Positions 37,101 to 48,296 of a DNA stretch of 64,000 nt are shown here, piece after piece. Position 1 is the stretch's first letter, and each line of letters starts with the position of its first letter. Origin of the DNA: Hyaloscypha bicolor E (Eukaryota; Ascomycota; Leotiomycetes; Helotiales; Hyaloscyphaceae); contig NW_020194554.1 in the NCBI RefSeq assembly GCF_002865645.1, positions 186,001 to 250,000 on the forward strand, given 5' to 3'. The notes below the pieces were generated by a model. It saw only the letters and a list, made by a program, of their open reading frames with translations. It searched no databases and was not told where the DNA came from. Made by a program: the position numbers and the translations under genes.

Positions 37101-38029
37101 TGTTTGTGTCGTGATTTTTATCAATCCGTCGTAAAGATCTAGTTCTAGCTCGGTTGCGCTCGTGAGTTCGTAAGTCGTGAGAGGCGTTAGAAAGTCGTCT
37201 TCGTGTTTTAAACTGAGGAAATTTCCCAAACTCCCTAGATATAACTAAAGGACTAATGTCAAAATGACATGAAATAAAGAGCATTAGGAATACCCATTCA
37301 CTTTTGAAGGTTGGTATTACGGTATAGCATGTCCTACACGCGCCCTTGGCAGCAGCCACAATACTTATCTGCATCTATGGCGTTTTCCCGAGCGGCAACG
37401 AGCTAAAAATACTCACAATCAATAAACCAAAATTATGGTTATCGTTTGGCTAGCACGAATTCATTCAGGGTCGGCTTGTACCAAACAGGTACTTACCTAT
37501 CCCTGACCCTCTCGAGGTCTATGATGAGAGCAGAACCTCTACAAAATAAGACATACAGATCCATAGGAAGATCTGCCGCCGGACATCCAAAAGCAGCTTG
37601 AGATATGGAAATGGTCCACATCGTATGTTTGCATCAGCAGAGAGTCCTTTAGGTTTACATTTACTTTGATTGAACCGACTATATAGCCTGGATTTATGAA
37701 ACGTCGCTCTACGGGGCCATTTTTAGACCCTGGGGCTGTTTAAGGATATCTATTTCTTTTTGGGGATCCCTTTCTGGCTCCCTTTGTATAGCGAGTCTCT
37801 GCAGAAATTATGAAGAGCAAAGGCGCAATGTCTGAGGTGACAGAGGCGGGGTAGCAGCGAGAATCAAGAAATTGTATGGTACAGTCGCTAACAAAAGTCG
37901 ACTTCCCCCAAACTCACTGTGAAAGTTTCAGTCCCTCTCGCTAAACAGGGACACCTCCAAGCGCCTTACCAGAAGAGGCTAGATGCTGCACAAGGCCTTG
38001 GCGAGCGACAAGTAGCCCGCATTTGGGCA
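37101..38029. other. Intergenic region
   Basis: Promoter side of the SUR7-like gene, then spacer. I see nothing I can name. Confidence 0.45.
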
Positions 38030-38489
38030 TAAAAAGATTGTTCGGTTCGGCCTTTCGTCTGGTGCAGACGTCGAGGCAAAAGCTGGTTATTTTCATACAG
38101 CAGTGCATGCGGGGTCATACAATAGCCACAAAGGCGTAACAAGAATACTTTTGGAAGCGGGGGCAGATATAAATGCACGGAGTGACAGTGTAGGGACTGT
38201 GTTATACGAGGCAGAGAGACGAGAACAATGTTCGTCAATGCTTAACATGCTCGCCAGCACGGAGTTGAAGATCTCCCACCTATCGAACCGTGTGTTGAAA
38301 GAGAGACAGATTCTGACGAATGGAACTGGGAAGAAGATCGCCCACTTAACGGATCGTGTATCGAAGACAATTCTAAATATCGGACTGGGACGAGTCGATT
38401 CAGATTCTAGCAGGGATCCAGAAATGAAGGCAAGCTCTGGCCAGGGAGGTGACCCCAACGATCGCGAACAACGACAGAATCCTTTCTAA
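38030..38489 (+). pseudogene. Ankyrin-repeat gene remnant
   Basis: One frame reads GLSSGADVEAKAGYFHTAVH, then AGSYNSHKGVTRILLEAGAD and INARSDSVGTVLYEAE, which is about one and a half ankyrin repeats (GADV...LHxA...GH...V..LL..GAD.NA). It is followed by a helical tail with repeated (I)(S/A)HL(S/T)(N/D)RV words and a stop at 38489. No start codon with a plausible N-terminus or further repeats is found upstream, so this is most likely the 3' piece of a lost ankyrin gene, perhaps an NLR or heterokaryon-type protein. It could be the last exon of an unresolved gene. Confidence 0.45.
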
Positions 38490-39117
38490 AGTTCATCATT
38501 CGGTCCTCCTGGAGGACACGGTGGCCAACAATTTCAGTTCTAATTTCTAGGCGGAGACGGAGGTGAATTCTCCTTTGGCTGGGCTATGTCTGAGATTGAT
38601 AGTAGGAGATTCGGAATCCTAACAGCGCTAGGTCGTGGTCGTGGAAAGGACTTCAAAACTCGATAAAGCGTGGCTACCACAGTACAAAAGCCACCAGTCG
38701 GACAAGCAGCTATCAAAGCAGGATGATGATTTGGAGGACTGGACATCTGACCAGTGGGAGAACATTGGAGGGGCCTTGCTCCGCGAAGCAAAAGGATTCG
38801 ACAACTTGATAGATTACATTTGATGCTGTCGCGAAGAAAGCTCGATCTTACATGCCGGGTGCCGACGGAGGTGCTGCTTCAAACTATCGAACGCACATGC
38901 CATCTCCGTGATGCTGCCTCGAGAGAATCCAAAATTCAAGAAGTAAACATGACATTCAAAAATTCCCAGTCACTGAACTGGTCCACAAGTAACCTTTCGT
39001 ATTCGTTACCACTGAGTTCGTGACGTATTATTGGTACAGTTTCCTCCCAATCCAGATATTCCGTCCCATGCGCCTATTCCAATATTACAATTTTGGAAAC
39101 GCCAGAATCCCATTCCA
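38490..39117. other. Intergenic region
   Basis: Short open frames only. 38635-38823 ends in a helical EDWTSDQWENIGGALLREAK stretch that might belong to the ankyrin remnant. I have no firm support. Confidence 0.35.
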
Positions 39118-40559
39118 TCAAAACCTGTCTTCTTTACTTGGACTCCTATGCCCTTTGCTCGGACTCCGCTCCTCTTTACTGGGACTTCTATTCCCCTTGC
39201 TCGGACTCCTCTGCCCAGGCGTCTGGCTCGGCATAATTGTTTGATATGTTTGGCCCCCATATACATCATATCCCATTGTATGCTGAGGTGTTTGGGGCGG
39301 CGCACCCCATTGAAAGTTTTGTTGGTGCTGATTGGGAGGAAAGAAAGGTTGCGCAGGAGGTATGTGTGACACTTTCGATCTGAACATGCCGAAGGCGAGG
39401 TTGTTGACCAGGATGCAGACCGTTACAATCAACACAACGAAGATCTGTCACTGTGTGTGAGCTGGATTTCCGAGCCAACCTTGGAAGGAGCCATAGGGGG
39501 AAGGGTAGACATACCATAGCCTTGTAGCTGATCGGCTCGATGAAGCTGTTGAAAATATGGGCGAAAGTGTGTGCGCTCACTCTTGCTCGACCAATGCTAT
39601 TCGGATCCCGGTTCATGCAATGTTCCCAACTTTCGCAGGGTATCTGGAGTGCCGGTAACCTTTGATTGCTCCCGCACCTGTTATCCACATAGTCTCTGGC
39701 ACATCTTACAGTCTCAGCAAGGACGAGTGCACGCTCGTCATCCGAAGCCTTGTCGACATCAGCCCGCACAGTCATCCAGAATGTGTAGATACCGAACACC
39801 GTGAGCCCTGCGATGAAGAAATTGATCGCCATTTGTGCGTAGATCGAGAGGACGTTCGGCAGGTTTGGGTGCGATTCGATGTAGTTGAAGGTAGACGCAA
39901 ACCAGCCTTCCTTGGACTCTTGCTTTGACTGCTGTCCTCCACTTCGAGGGCGAGATTCGTCGCCATCTGACTCGGAGTCGGAGCCTTCCCGGTGGCCCCT
40001 GACCAAGGCATAATCCCGATCTATTCTCTTTCTTTTCCTAACTTTGTTTATTATCGCATTTGCGTATTTCCCCCGCCGCTGCTCTGCCCGGCCAGGGCTG
40101 CTTCCTAGAAAGCTCGACCCATACCTTCCGAAGATAGGCTGTCTCACTGTGCCCCCGTTCGTAAATGCAGTCATTGTTTGGCCAGTCTTCGGAGGATCTG
40201 GTGTATCCTCTGCGTCTGCGTTGTCTGCTGGGGATGATTCGGCACCAGACACTTCGGAGAAAAGCTCTTGGTCAAAGGGTTTCCGTGGTGTTGTGAAGGA
40301 TGGATTGCGGAATTGTGGTGCTGGCGCGGACGATGCGGCTATGAAAGAACTAGAAGTCTGGTTGGATTCGAATCCCTCTGCATTGAATGTTAGCTTGTCA
40401 CCTTTAGGAATTCTCCCATGGATCTTAAAACATACGCTTCTTGCCATGCTGTGGCTTGAATTGGGGAAAGGGAGACTTGGGATCGGTCGGGCCTTGAGTC
40501 TGCCATTCCCAGTCCATGGGACTTTCATGCGAGCGTCTGGATTGAATGTTGTTGAACAT
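39118..40559 (-). CDS. BRL1: Nuclear-envelope protein BRR6/BRL1
   Basis: Exons 40559-40436, 40377-39515 and 39444-39118 give 437 aa. The N-terminal half is disordered (MFNNIQSRRSHESPMDWEWQ, later FTTPRKPFDQELFSEV). The conserved disulphide-bridged nucleocytoplasmic-transport domain spans about residues 235-350. It has a helix (SIYAQMAINFFIAGLTVFGI), then MTVRADVDK, four lumenal Cys (VRCARDYVDNRCG; IPCESWEHCMNRDP) and GRARVSAHTFAHIFNSFIEP, with a second helix completed after intron 2 (IFVVLIVTVCILVNNLAFGM). In yeasts BRR6/BRL1 act in nuclear-pore assembly and membrane lipid homeostasis. The C-terminus ends in four RSPSK units. It is divergent from IWS1. Confidence 0.93.
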
Positions 40560-40880
40560 GGCGAAAAGGCTGTATCGATAAGAAGGAAGGAAGATGTTGT
40601 GGCAAGACGTCGTGCTGCTTCCAAGTAAATAAACAATCAGGCCTCGGATTTAAGGTTCAGCGCTAGTGAGCCTTGGCTCGAAAGTCAAAGTGAACGGCAA
40701 CATCAAAAAGCATATCAAGCAGGCAGAACAATCATCCTTTTCCTCCTCAATCGACATCTTGGTATTCACCACGTCCTCGAACCCAGACGCAACTTTGAGG
40801 TTCTGTGATTATCTTTGCGCCACGAACCTCCTCTCGCTAACTACAACCCCTTCCGTGTTCACTCCTCCGCTTCTACGACA
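40560..40880. promoter_or_regulatory. Bidirectional promoter, BRR6/BRL1 and IWS1
   Basis: 321 bp separate the two divergent start codons. Both genes are conserved and constitutive, and the spacer must serve both. Confidence 0.55.
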
Positions 40881-42361
40881 ATGTCGGACTCCGACGCAGA
40901 CTCACAGCCTACCACGCCTCTTCCAGAAGCTGGCGACGATTTGGGAGACCCAAACAGACCAATGTCCGAAGATCGAGATACCCCTCCTCCACCCGCAGTT
41001 AATCCTGATCTTGATATGGACAACGCTGAGAACGACAACGATGATGACCTCTCTGACAACGAATCCGAACTGTCTGAAGTCGACGAAGCTGAGTTCGCTG
41101 AATTCGATCCTACAACGGTTGCCTTGGAGGATAGGCCCTTGGTCGGAATCGATGAGGATATTGCTCGGACCTTGAAGGCAGGAAAGCGGAAGCGCGCAGA
41201 CAAAGATGGCGATGGCAGGAAGCCAAAGGAGGCCAAGCGTGACAAGAAGAAGAAATCCCGCCGTGATGACGACGAGGATCCTGATGGAGAGTTGGTGGAT
41301 GGGAAGAGAGTGAAGAAACCAAAACGAATTGATGGGGAGAGGAAGGATAGGGATAAGGCCAAGGAGCGGAGACCTGCTACACCCGAGAATGAGGAGAATT
41401 TGACACCGGAAGAGAGGAGACGTCGGGCGTTGGATAAGGCGATGGATGCTGCGTTGAAGAATCCCAACAAGAGGAGACGCAAGAAGGATGAAGTGGTGTG
41501 TACAATTTATCCGTGTCTTGGGATTAACGCTAATCCTCCTCTAGGATCTAGAAGAAGCTTTCGATGATGAAATCGCAGCCCTGAAGATTCGGATGGAGCA
41601 AGCTTGCGAAGCAGACAACTCAGCCCGTGAGAAGGGTCAGCCCGCCATTCATAAGCTCAAGATGCTTCCCGAAGTCGTTGCCCTCCTTAATCGAAACACC
41701 GTGCAACATTCCATCGTCGATCCCGACACGAACTTCCTCCAATCAGTCAAGTTCTTCCTGGAGCCGCTGAATGATGGCAGTTTGCCAGCATACAATATTC
41801 AACGAGACCTATTCTCTGCCCTGACAAGATTACCCATCGAAAAAGAAGCCTTGTTGAGTAGCGGAATCGGCAAGGTTGTCCTGTACTACACGAAAAGCAA
41901 GAAGCCCGAAATTGGCATCAAGAGAACCGCTGAGCGGTTGTTGGGCGAATGGTCACGACCAATCTTGAAGCGAAGCGATGATTACAAGAAGCGGAAGGTC
42001 ATTACGAAAGAGTTTGATCACCAGTATGCGCTCTCTCTTTCTTCACTACCTTGGACATCACTAACAAATCTACAGGGCCGCTCAACTTGCACTTCGTCCT
42101 TCCGGAATCTCATCATCCCAGATGCCGTCATCACAACGAGCAGGCCTCTCCCAGCGTGACATCGAACGAGAACGTATTCTTGCCCAACCCATCAGAAGCA
42201 ATAGAGCTCGGATGGAAACTGCCAACACCAGTTACACCATTGCACCACGAAGCAATTTCGATGCTAGCAAAGGCTTGGACCCTGCTTCGAGACCGATCGG
42301 CGCCGGTGGTATGGAAGCATTCAGGAAGATGACCGCGAAGCAGGGAAAGAAGAGATCCTGA
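40881..42361 (+). CDS. IWS1: Transcription elongation factor IWS1/Spn1
   Basis: Exons 40881-41495, 41545-42023 and 42076-42361 give 459 aa. The start MSDSDADSQPTT opens a long acidic, then Lys/Arg-rich disordered N-terminus (DLSDNESELSEVDEAEFAEF; KRAKDGKKKKSRR-like blocks). The conserved TFIIS N-terminal-like domain occupies about residues 255-360 (LPEVVALLNRNTVQHSIVD, FFLEPLNDGSLPAYNIQRDL, LYYTKSKKPEIGIKRTAERL, LGEWSRPILKRSDDYKKR). The basic tail ends MEAFRKMTAKQGKKRS. Known role: binds Spt6 and elongating RNA polymerase II. Introns are 49 and 52 nt with a CTAAC branch. The call is secure. Confidence 0.95.
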
Positions 42362-43103
42362 TCGGTCTCCTTTCCAGAAATTCTTTTGCATCTGCATAAC
42401 GATCGTTATTTCTACTAGTTCTTCTATAAACCTGCTGACTGGGGCTGGAGATTCGGTGGGAACGGTAAAACTGCATATTTTCAGCGCGGAGTTTGAGGCA
42501 GAACATTTGTTGCAGGAGAGTCAATAAATCCAAGATATTTGCGTTTTTCATACACTGCTTCGTGCTGCGATCCAAACAGCTTGAGTGCTTCTGATGTGAT
42601 ATGATCTCTTGAGGCTCTCATGTGTTGTGGCCAGTGCCCGAGTTACTCCGGTCCGTCGTCGTTTTCAGATCATTAGAAAGATCTCTGAACATGTCGATAT
42701 CCATCTCAAACTCAACAAGATTCGAAGAATGGTCTTCGTCAAAACCCGCGGAGCACTTTCAATTCCAGCTTTTCCAGCAGGTCTTTCGTTATCTTCGTCT
42801 TCAACGTGGCATGATTAGAGCCACGTTGGCACAAGTACCCTATCTAATTGCAAATGATAGCCACAAGACCAAAAGACAACAAAACCACATCCGGGGAGAG
42901 ATAGCGCATATCAGACATATGACTCCAAATCACGACACTAAGCTTTAGGCCCATGATATGGGCTTAAATAAATGCTCTGATGCAAAAAGATTTCCATTCC
43001 GAAGGCCTCGCCCCTTGAACCCTTATTTCCAGCAAGATTCGCTTTAACGAAGCTCTCTTTTTCACTGCTTAGATTGAAATAGGGAGTTTTCGTCAACATT
43101 CGA
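42362..43103. other. Intergenic region
   Basis: IWS1 3' side. Small open frames only, with no supported gene. Confidence 0.4.
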
Positions 43104-43220
43104 GGGGGCGTAGCTCAATGGTAGAGCTCACAAGAAACATCAAACGTAGGCCAAGCGCGACTTGGACTGCCGAAAGGTGGATCGGTTGCTGCAGGATTAT
43201 GTCGGGGTTCGAATTGCGGT
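43104..43220 (+). pseudogene. tRNA-like relic (A box and B box)
   Basis: A near-perfect tRNA 5' part (GGGGGCGTAGCTCAATGG then TAGAGC) makes an acceptor strand, U8 and a full D arm with A box. The B-box word GGGGTTCGAATTGCG sits at 43204-43218. The roughly 70 bases between do not form a normal anticodon arm plus variable loop, and no 3' strand complements GGGGGCG. The D arm resembles nuclear tRNA-Cys, and CTGCAG (GCA anticodon context) occurs at about 43190. A disrupted tRNA or a SINE-like element head is likely, not a functional tRNA. Confidence 0.45.
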
Positions 43221-44956
43221 ATTGAGTTGGTTCGTCTCTAACCGTCTCGAATTCATGATTCTTTGTTTTAAAGTGGAAATGGTCTTTTTGTTATTGCCAT
43301 AAAGGAGGCGAGTCACGTGTCACTAAGCTTCGCTCTGACCCTAGATTAAGTTTGAGCACCTTTTGCATGGATTTTAAACTAGAAAGACATGGACTTTTAA
43401 TCGAATAATGAATAATAGGGAATAGAGGACACAAAGAATGCAGGGACAATGTTTTTGACGGTCACGGGACATCGGAGCGGAAAAACGTTCGGTCCGATGT
43501 TGACTTGGGCTATCCTCGTCCCTGCCAGAAACAAAATTTTCTTCCTTAACATCGAAATCTGACATCGCGAGATCTTCACGATACCCTCACGATAGCCCTC
43601 ACGACACGCCCATTCAATTTCCCTTCTTCGAGAGAGCTGCCCCGCCATGGTATGCGCGCGTCTACCATGACGTCCGCCAAACACCCACGCTCACCGTGCC
43701 CGTGCCCGTGCCCGTGCCCCCGTGCCCTTCTCAGGATTGGTTGAATTTGGATTAGATTTTCGGGGATTTTCTGGCTGCAGGGTTTTCCTTCGTGTCGGCA
43801 ATCTGTCAGAAACCAATCGATCTTCGTCGATAACCTTAAGTAGGCCAATTGACGAAGCCCTTGCGGGAGGGGTTGATTGTTGTTTGGAGCGATTCATGCA
43901 TTCTACGCTGTTGGGACGCCATCTTCCGAGTAGCGCGTCTTTTGAGCAGCATCGATCAGTATCGAGAAGACATGGTTCGGCAGTGATTCAACATCCAGTT
44001 TTAAATACTGGCCGATTGGACAAGCACTTTGAGTGGTTTTCGGAGATGCCTCCTTGCTGTCAGTGTGAGCTGTCAGTTCCGAGACGGTTCGAGGTCCAAT
44101 CTTTGCCCTGTTGCATCATGCTTGTGTTCCCGCACTATTTTCTCTCGACCAGAGATCTCGATCTACCGACAGCTCTAGACAGCGCGGCTCCGCTGGGATC
44201 CAGATTCAAGGAAAGGGGGATAAGACATGGCCTAAAACGCTCGCTCGCAGCTGATTCTGCGCTCCCGTGTCAGAATCTCGGAGTACATAAGGGCCGGCTT
44301 TCGCAGTTTGAGCTTTCGGTTTCGGACATGTCGATTCAAACTTCTTCGCAGTAAGTTGAGTTTTTCAAGAGCTTCAAGATGCAAAGGCGATGCGGCTTCC
44401 TGGACTTTGGATGAGCATGTCAGTGATTCTTTAACCGCATACCTTGTAGCATGTGGAGTGCAACGTGCCGCCTGGCCTGACCGACCCAACAGCTTCGTGG
44501 ACTAGTTCGCGGATTAGTTCGATTCAGATAATAACACATGTCGCTCGATGCTCACCAGATGTTCTGGGTCTCGATGCGTCATCAGATCACGCTAGCAATG
44601 CCCAAACGACGTGTGAATAGAAAGGTGGTTGATAGAAAGTAAGTATACTGCAATCCCACGCCGTCCTTGGAATCACTTCTAAGATTAAATAGCACATGCT
44701 TTTCCCAACTCGCCAAAAACGACCCATATATCAAAACCGATGGCCCGGTACACCATCAGCGAATCTGGTCCGTCTGGTGATAAACCCATCATCTTCGCAA
44801 TTGGACAAATCAATGTATTCCCAGACTCGCAATTGCCGGTCAAGCACACTGCTAATCTCGATGCCAGCACCGTCACCCTCGAGTGTTTCTGTCGATTCCA
44901 GTTAGCTTCGTTATTCCCATTCACTTGATCGAGGGTTCATACTCGGAATCCAATAC
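43221..44956. other. Gene-poor spacer
   Basis: Several open frames overlap on both strands (for example plus 43722-44354 and minus 43374-43897). None has a domain, convincing start or splice structure. The GTGCCC repeat inflates some of them. Confidence 0.4.
43694..43727 (+). repeat. CCGTGC short tandem repeat
   Basis: Four perfect CCGTGC units (43694-43717) are followed by one unit with a two-C insertion. Confidence 0.8.
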
Positions 44957-45223
44957 TCAGCAGTGGGTACCGCAGTAAGAGCAGGCTCTTCCTGGGATGA
45001 CCCAGACCTCTTGTCCATTCGCAGCACAAGTTGGGCATCTCACTCCTGTCATCTATTTGTCTGTCAGCTCGCAATTCATATCTAATGTTTTTTGGTGAGA
45101 GAGTTTACTTACAGGAACACCCTTGATACTCGGGTTTGGGAGTGGCAATGGTCCACTTCGGTGAAACAGAACATGAGGAGTCTCATGGCCTGGAGCTTGG
45201 CGTGGGGTGGATTTGCGAGTCAT
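44957..45223 (-). CDS. 68-aa two-exon CxxC zinc-ribbon-like protein
   Basis: Exon 1 is 45223-45113 (37 codons, MTRKSTPRQAPGHETPHVLF, ending SIKGVP), exon 2 is 45052-44957. The intron has donor GTAAGT, branch GCTGACAG and acceptor AAATAG, all in phase 0. Exon 2 encodes MTGVRCPTCAANGQEVWVIP and ends GRACSYCGTHC. The CPTC and CSYC knuckles about 17 residues apart form a plausible one-zinc ribbon, with a His-Cys tail. The family is not recognised. It could bind zinc in a nucleic-acid or protein partner context (inference). The clean splice signals, matching phase and Cys spacing argue for a real gene, and it sits in otherwise empty DNA. Confidence 0.65.
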
Positions 45224-46501
45224 CTTTCTGATCTTTTCGCCTGCAGTGTTTTCGGAGATACGGGTAGGGAGATGTTAAATGTTCTTGGCTGATAGGTTGA
45301 ACGAAAGTACGAGAAGGCTGAGTCGAGGGCGAATGATCTGAACCTTGGCTGAAGTCAGACCTGGGATGGACACGATATATATATACCCTCCCTCATGTGT
45401 AATTGGTGGTCGCGAGCGATCTGAGAACTTCGCTCGCACAATTTCAGAGTCTTGCAGGAAGCCTTTGGTTCGGTCCAAGGAAATTAGCCCAGATGGATAT
45501 TGCGGCTATCTGCCGATTGTGGAGGTCACTAGTCTGCAATGCAGCTCCTTTGATCCTACGGTCTGCAGCCAGGCACTAGACTGTTGGCAATGCTACGCTG
45601 CACTCGCAATCGCGGGGTGAAACAAAACATAAATCAAGGACCAAAGCTGGTGGTGGAGACATGACCATCATCTCACGCGCAAGGCAGAGGCAACCGAGAT
45701 CGCCAACCGGAGGCAAGCGAGTGGAGAGCTGAAGATGTCCTAGAGGATGGGTGCGGCACCGTGGACGCAGATAACCGGGTCGACTTCTGCAAGGGTGGGA
45801 CCGATGTGAAGATGCCGGGTCGATTCATTCTAGGGGTCTGAGGTAGGTAATCGTCGGTTAGGGGCGCACACGGCCTGATACGTCACAAATTTTCGGCCCA
45901 CAAACCCTTTTGAAGATGATCTTCGTGAGCAGTTTACTTTTCCGCACGGGCGGGAACGCTTGACAGGCCCCCTTGGGTGGATCTTCGCTACGGCCAGATT
46001 TCCAGCCATTTGGAGGGGAATCTCGTTTTGCCTATCTTCCAGAATGGTGGGTACAAGGATTAATCAACGGCATCGAACGGCGTCTTTGCCCGGCGGACAG
46101 GGGATCAAATTTACAGATGGTCTAGCATTACTTTGGGCATTTTTGTTTTTCAAGTGGAGAGAAACGAATGTCGCGGCAATGGCAAGACGAAGTGCAAGAT
46201 TCAAAGTTCCGTCCTTCGAGGAGTTGCCTTGTCCGAGAATGTCCAAAGTTGCGAACTCTGCCTCCACCTTCGATCAACGCGGGGGTGGTGAATTTATGCG
46301 CTGTGGGTCGAAGAGTGTATGTCATTCAGTTTGTCATTTGCTTTTTCAGGACTCCTTGACTCGGGAGCCGGGGCACGTCCTGAGCATGTTTCATGCACGC
46401 GACTTACTCCTAGCAGCACTTTTTTACAAGTCGAACCCGATTGAATCTAGCATAGGGCTCTGTCAGATCTATGCCGGCGTATGACAAGGGTCGAGGCGTC
46501 C
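45224..46501. other. Gene-poor spacer
   Basis: I see no supported gene, and frames at 45345-45620 and 45960-46484 lack protein-like composition. A short TA run (about 45378-45386) is present. Confidence 0.4.
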
Positions 46502-46790
46502 TACTCCCCCTCCCCCCTAAATGTTTGCTAGCGGCCTCCACTGCCCCAGTTTTCGATAAGGTACGATTTCTGAGTGGTTCGAGCACCTGGTCAACCCTTT
46601 ACACAGGGCAAAAAGTGGTCTGTGTATCAAGGCAAGGGTGCGCGCAGAAGGTTCAAGAAGGCTTTCTGCCCTAGCAGTGGCTCTCAGCCAGCTTAAAAGG
46701 CACTTCCTCACTGGCTAAACACCCTGGATTCCTACCCGTACCTATACCCAAAACATACGCGCTAGCAAACATTTAGGGGGGGGGGGAGTA
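46502..46790. mobile_element. MITE-like element, 289 bp, C-rich inverted ends
   Basis: The left end (TACTCCCCC, T, CCCCCC, TAAATGTTTGCTAGCG; 46502-46533) is matched by the right end (CGCTAGCAAACATTTA, eleven G, AGTA; 46760-46790) with a single mismatch/length difference in the C run. TA at both outermost positions fits a Tc1/mariner-type TA target duplication. The interior (about 225 bp) has no coding capacity, so the element is non-autonomous. Confidence 0.72.
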
Positions 46791-47726
46791 CTTCGTATCA
46801 TATGTCTGAGCTGGCTTTGTGCCTCCGCATTGGTAACTTCGCGGAGGGGGACCGTGACACAGTCCAATCAAGGTGGTGCCCACCACCACTTCGATAACTC
46901 GACCGAACACGAGAAATTTGCATGGCCAGACTGGGTTGCAGCGCTCCAAGCGATGAACTAGAGAACTTCACTTGGAATGATATTTTGTGCGTGGGGAAGC
47001 ACTCTTCTCCGACGATTTTGATTTATCGAAGAGCAATCTGTGTTCCTGCGCAGTGCGCACTGATCATGCAGAGGCGATCAGAGATCTCCAATTTGACGAG
47101 CTGTGGTACCGGGTCGCGCTAGTCGACCCACGGCCGATCTGTCACATTCTCGCGAATGAGAGGCGGAACGACATGGGGCTGTCCTCAGCCACTGGAAGGA
47201 ATCTCGTCAACTTATCTCTCGTCCTCTTACAAATCTTTGCCAGAGAGGAATCCCACATTGGGAGACTCCCTTGCAAAATCAGCGTGTGGCTTACCTCTGT
47301 TGTCACCCGGTTCCTCTCAACCCTGCAGGTGAAAGTCTGTGCTTACCGGCAGGACGGGCCTGCTGCAGCATGTAGAACTGCATGGTGGCTGAAATATCAG
47401 ACCACAAGGATCAGTTCGGTTCTCATGGCTCGTGAAGGAAACCATTATTCAACAGGATCTTGTTTGTTCGATTCCCGCACTTGAAATGGTATGCTGAGCT
47501 TTAAAAACAGAGCCTTCACGCCCAGGTCCCACAACTCGCTTTGATGCCTTCTCCTGAGAGCACCCGCCCGACTACGCCGCTAGGAGCGGGCGCCCATCGT
47601 CTCGAAACGGGACCTTGCAACTTCAAGAAGACCTCAGAGGCGGCCAAGAGGCTTCTCGATTCGGTCAAAGGCTCCGGTTTACTTGTCTTTGATGTTATTG
47701 TTCGCGTATCCACTTCAAGGTTCTCT
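46791..47726. other. Gene-poor spacer
   Basis: Plus 46987-47484 and minus 47516-47713 are open and mildly protein-like, but have no family, no ATG start and no joining splice sites. Confidence 0.35.
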
Positions 47727-48296
47727 CTACTTGGACGGCGGACTCCAACGGCTCGGGCTGTCAGAAAAAGAACTTTCAGCTTCCGTTGCCCTCTCGTTCG
47801 AAGGGCTTTGGCCCGAGTCCGGCCCGGGGAAAGCTACCCCGGTTTCCACCTTGCGCCGTGCCCCAAGATTTTCAGCCGAATTGAGTCTGTCTCCCCCACT
47901 CTCGTCCATGAAAAAGCAAAACCGCGTGGGCAAACGTGCACCCAGATCTGAAATGCAGACCGGAAACTCTTGATACTCAATGCCACCGGGTATTACCGTA
48001 TTCAGATTTCTTTGACTCTGCGCCAGTTGCGCCATAAATCTGGGATTTCCAGTGGCTTCCACCGTGCAGGCATGTCTCAGCCGACCCGGGGACTCGGGAA
48101 CAAAGCGCTTCCAAGGGTCGGGCAAGCGAATATCCTGTGTAACAGCGGCATAGGATGACATTAGCAGCTGATCTCTGATTCCAGCCAAGATTTTGCAAAT
48201 CGCATTTTCTTCTTTTGACCCCCGCAATGCCTGTCCCGCCCTCGCGCAGCATCGAATGAATGGCAACACTACGACCAGGGTCCAAAACAGAAGCAT
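47727..48296 (-). CDS. Weakly supported hypothetical protein
   Basis: A 189-aa frame starts at an ATG at 48296. It opens MLLFWTLVVVLPFIRCCARA, a hydrophobic segment that could be a signal anchor, followed by GSKEENAICKILAGIRDQLL and a Ser-rich C-terminus. I recognise no domain. The opposite strand is also open over part of the interval, which lowers confidence. An upstream exon is possible, as a TTGTAG acceptor lies just before the in-frame region. Confidence 0.35.
   Translation of the reverse strand: MLLFWTLVVVLPFIRCCARAGQALRGSKEENAICKILAGIRDQLLMSSYAAVTQDIRLPDPWKRFVPESPGRLRHACTVEATGNPRFMAQLAQSQRNLNTVIPGGIEYQEFPVCISDLGARLPTRFCFFMDESGGDRLNSAENLGARRKVETGVAFPGPDSGQSPSNERATEAESSFSDSPSRWSPPSK

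Noticed and set aside
43722..44354. A 210-codon plus-strand open frame
   Set aside because: It begins at GTG, partly consists of the GTGCCC repeat, is open on the other strand too, and has no domain.
46987..47484. Possible 165-codon gene
   Set aside because: Starts at GTG with no upstream exon or family. Composition is only mildly protein-like.
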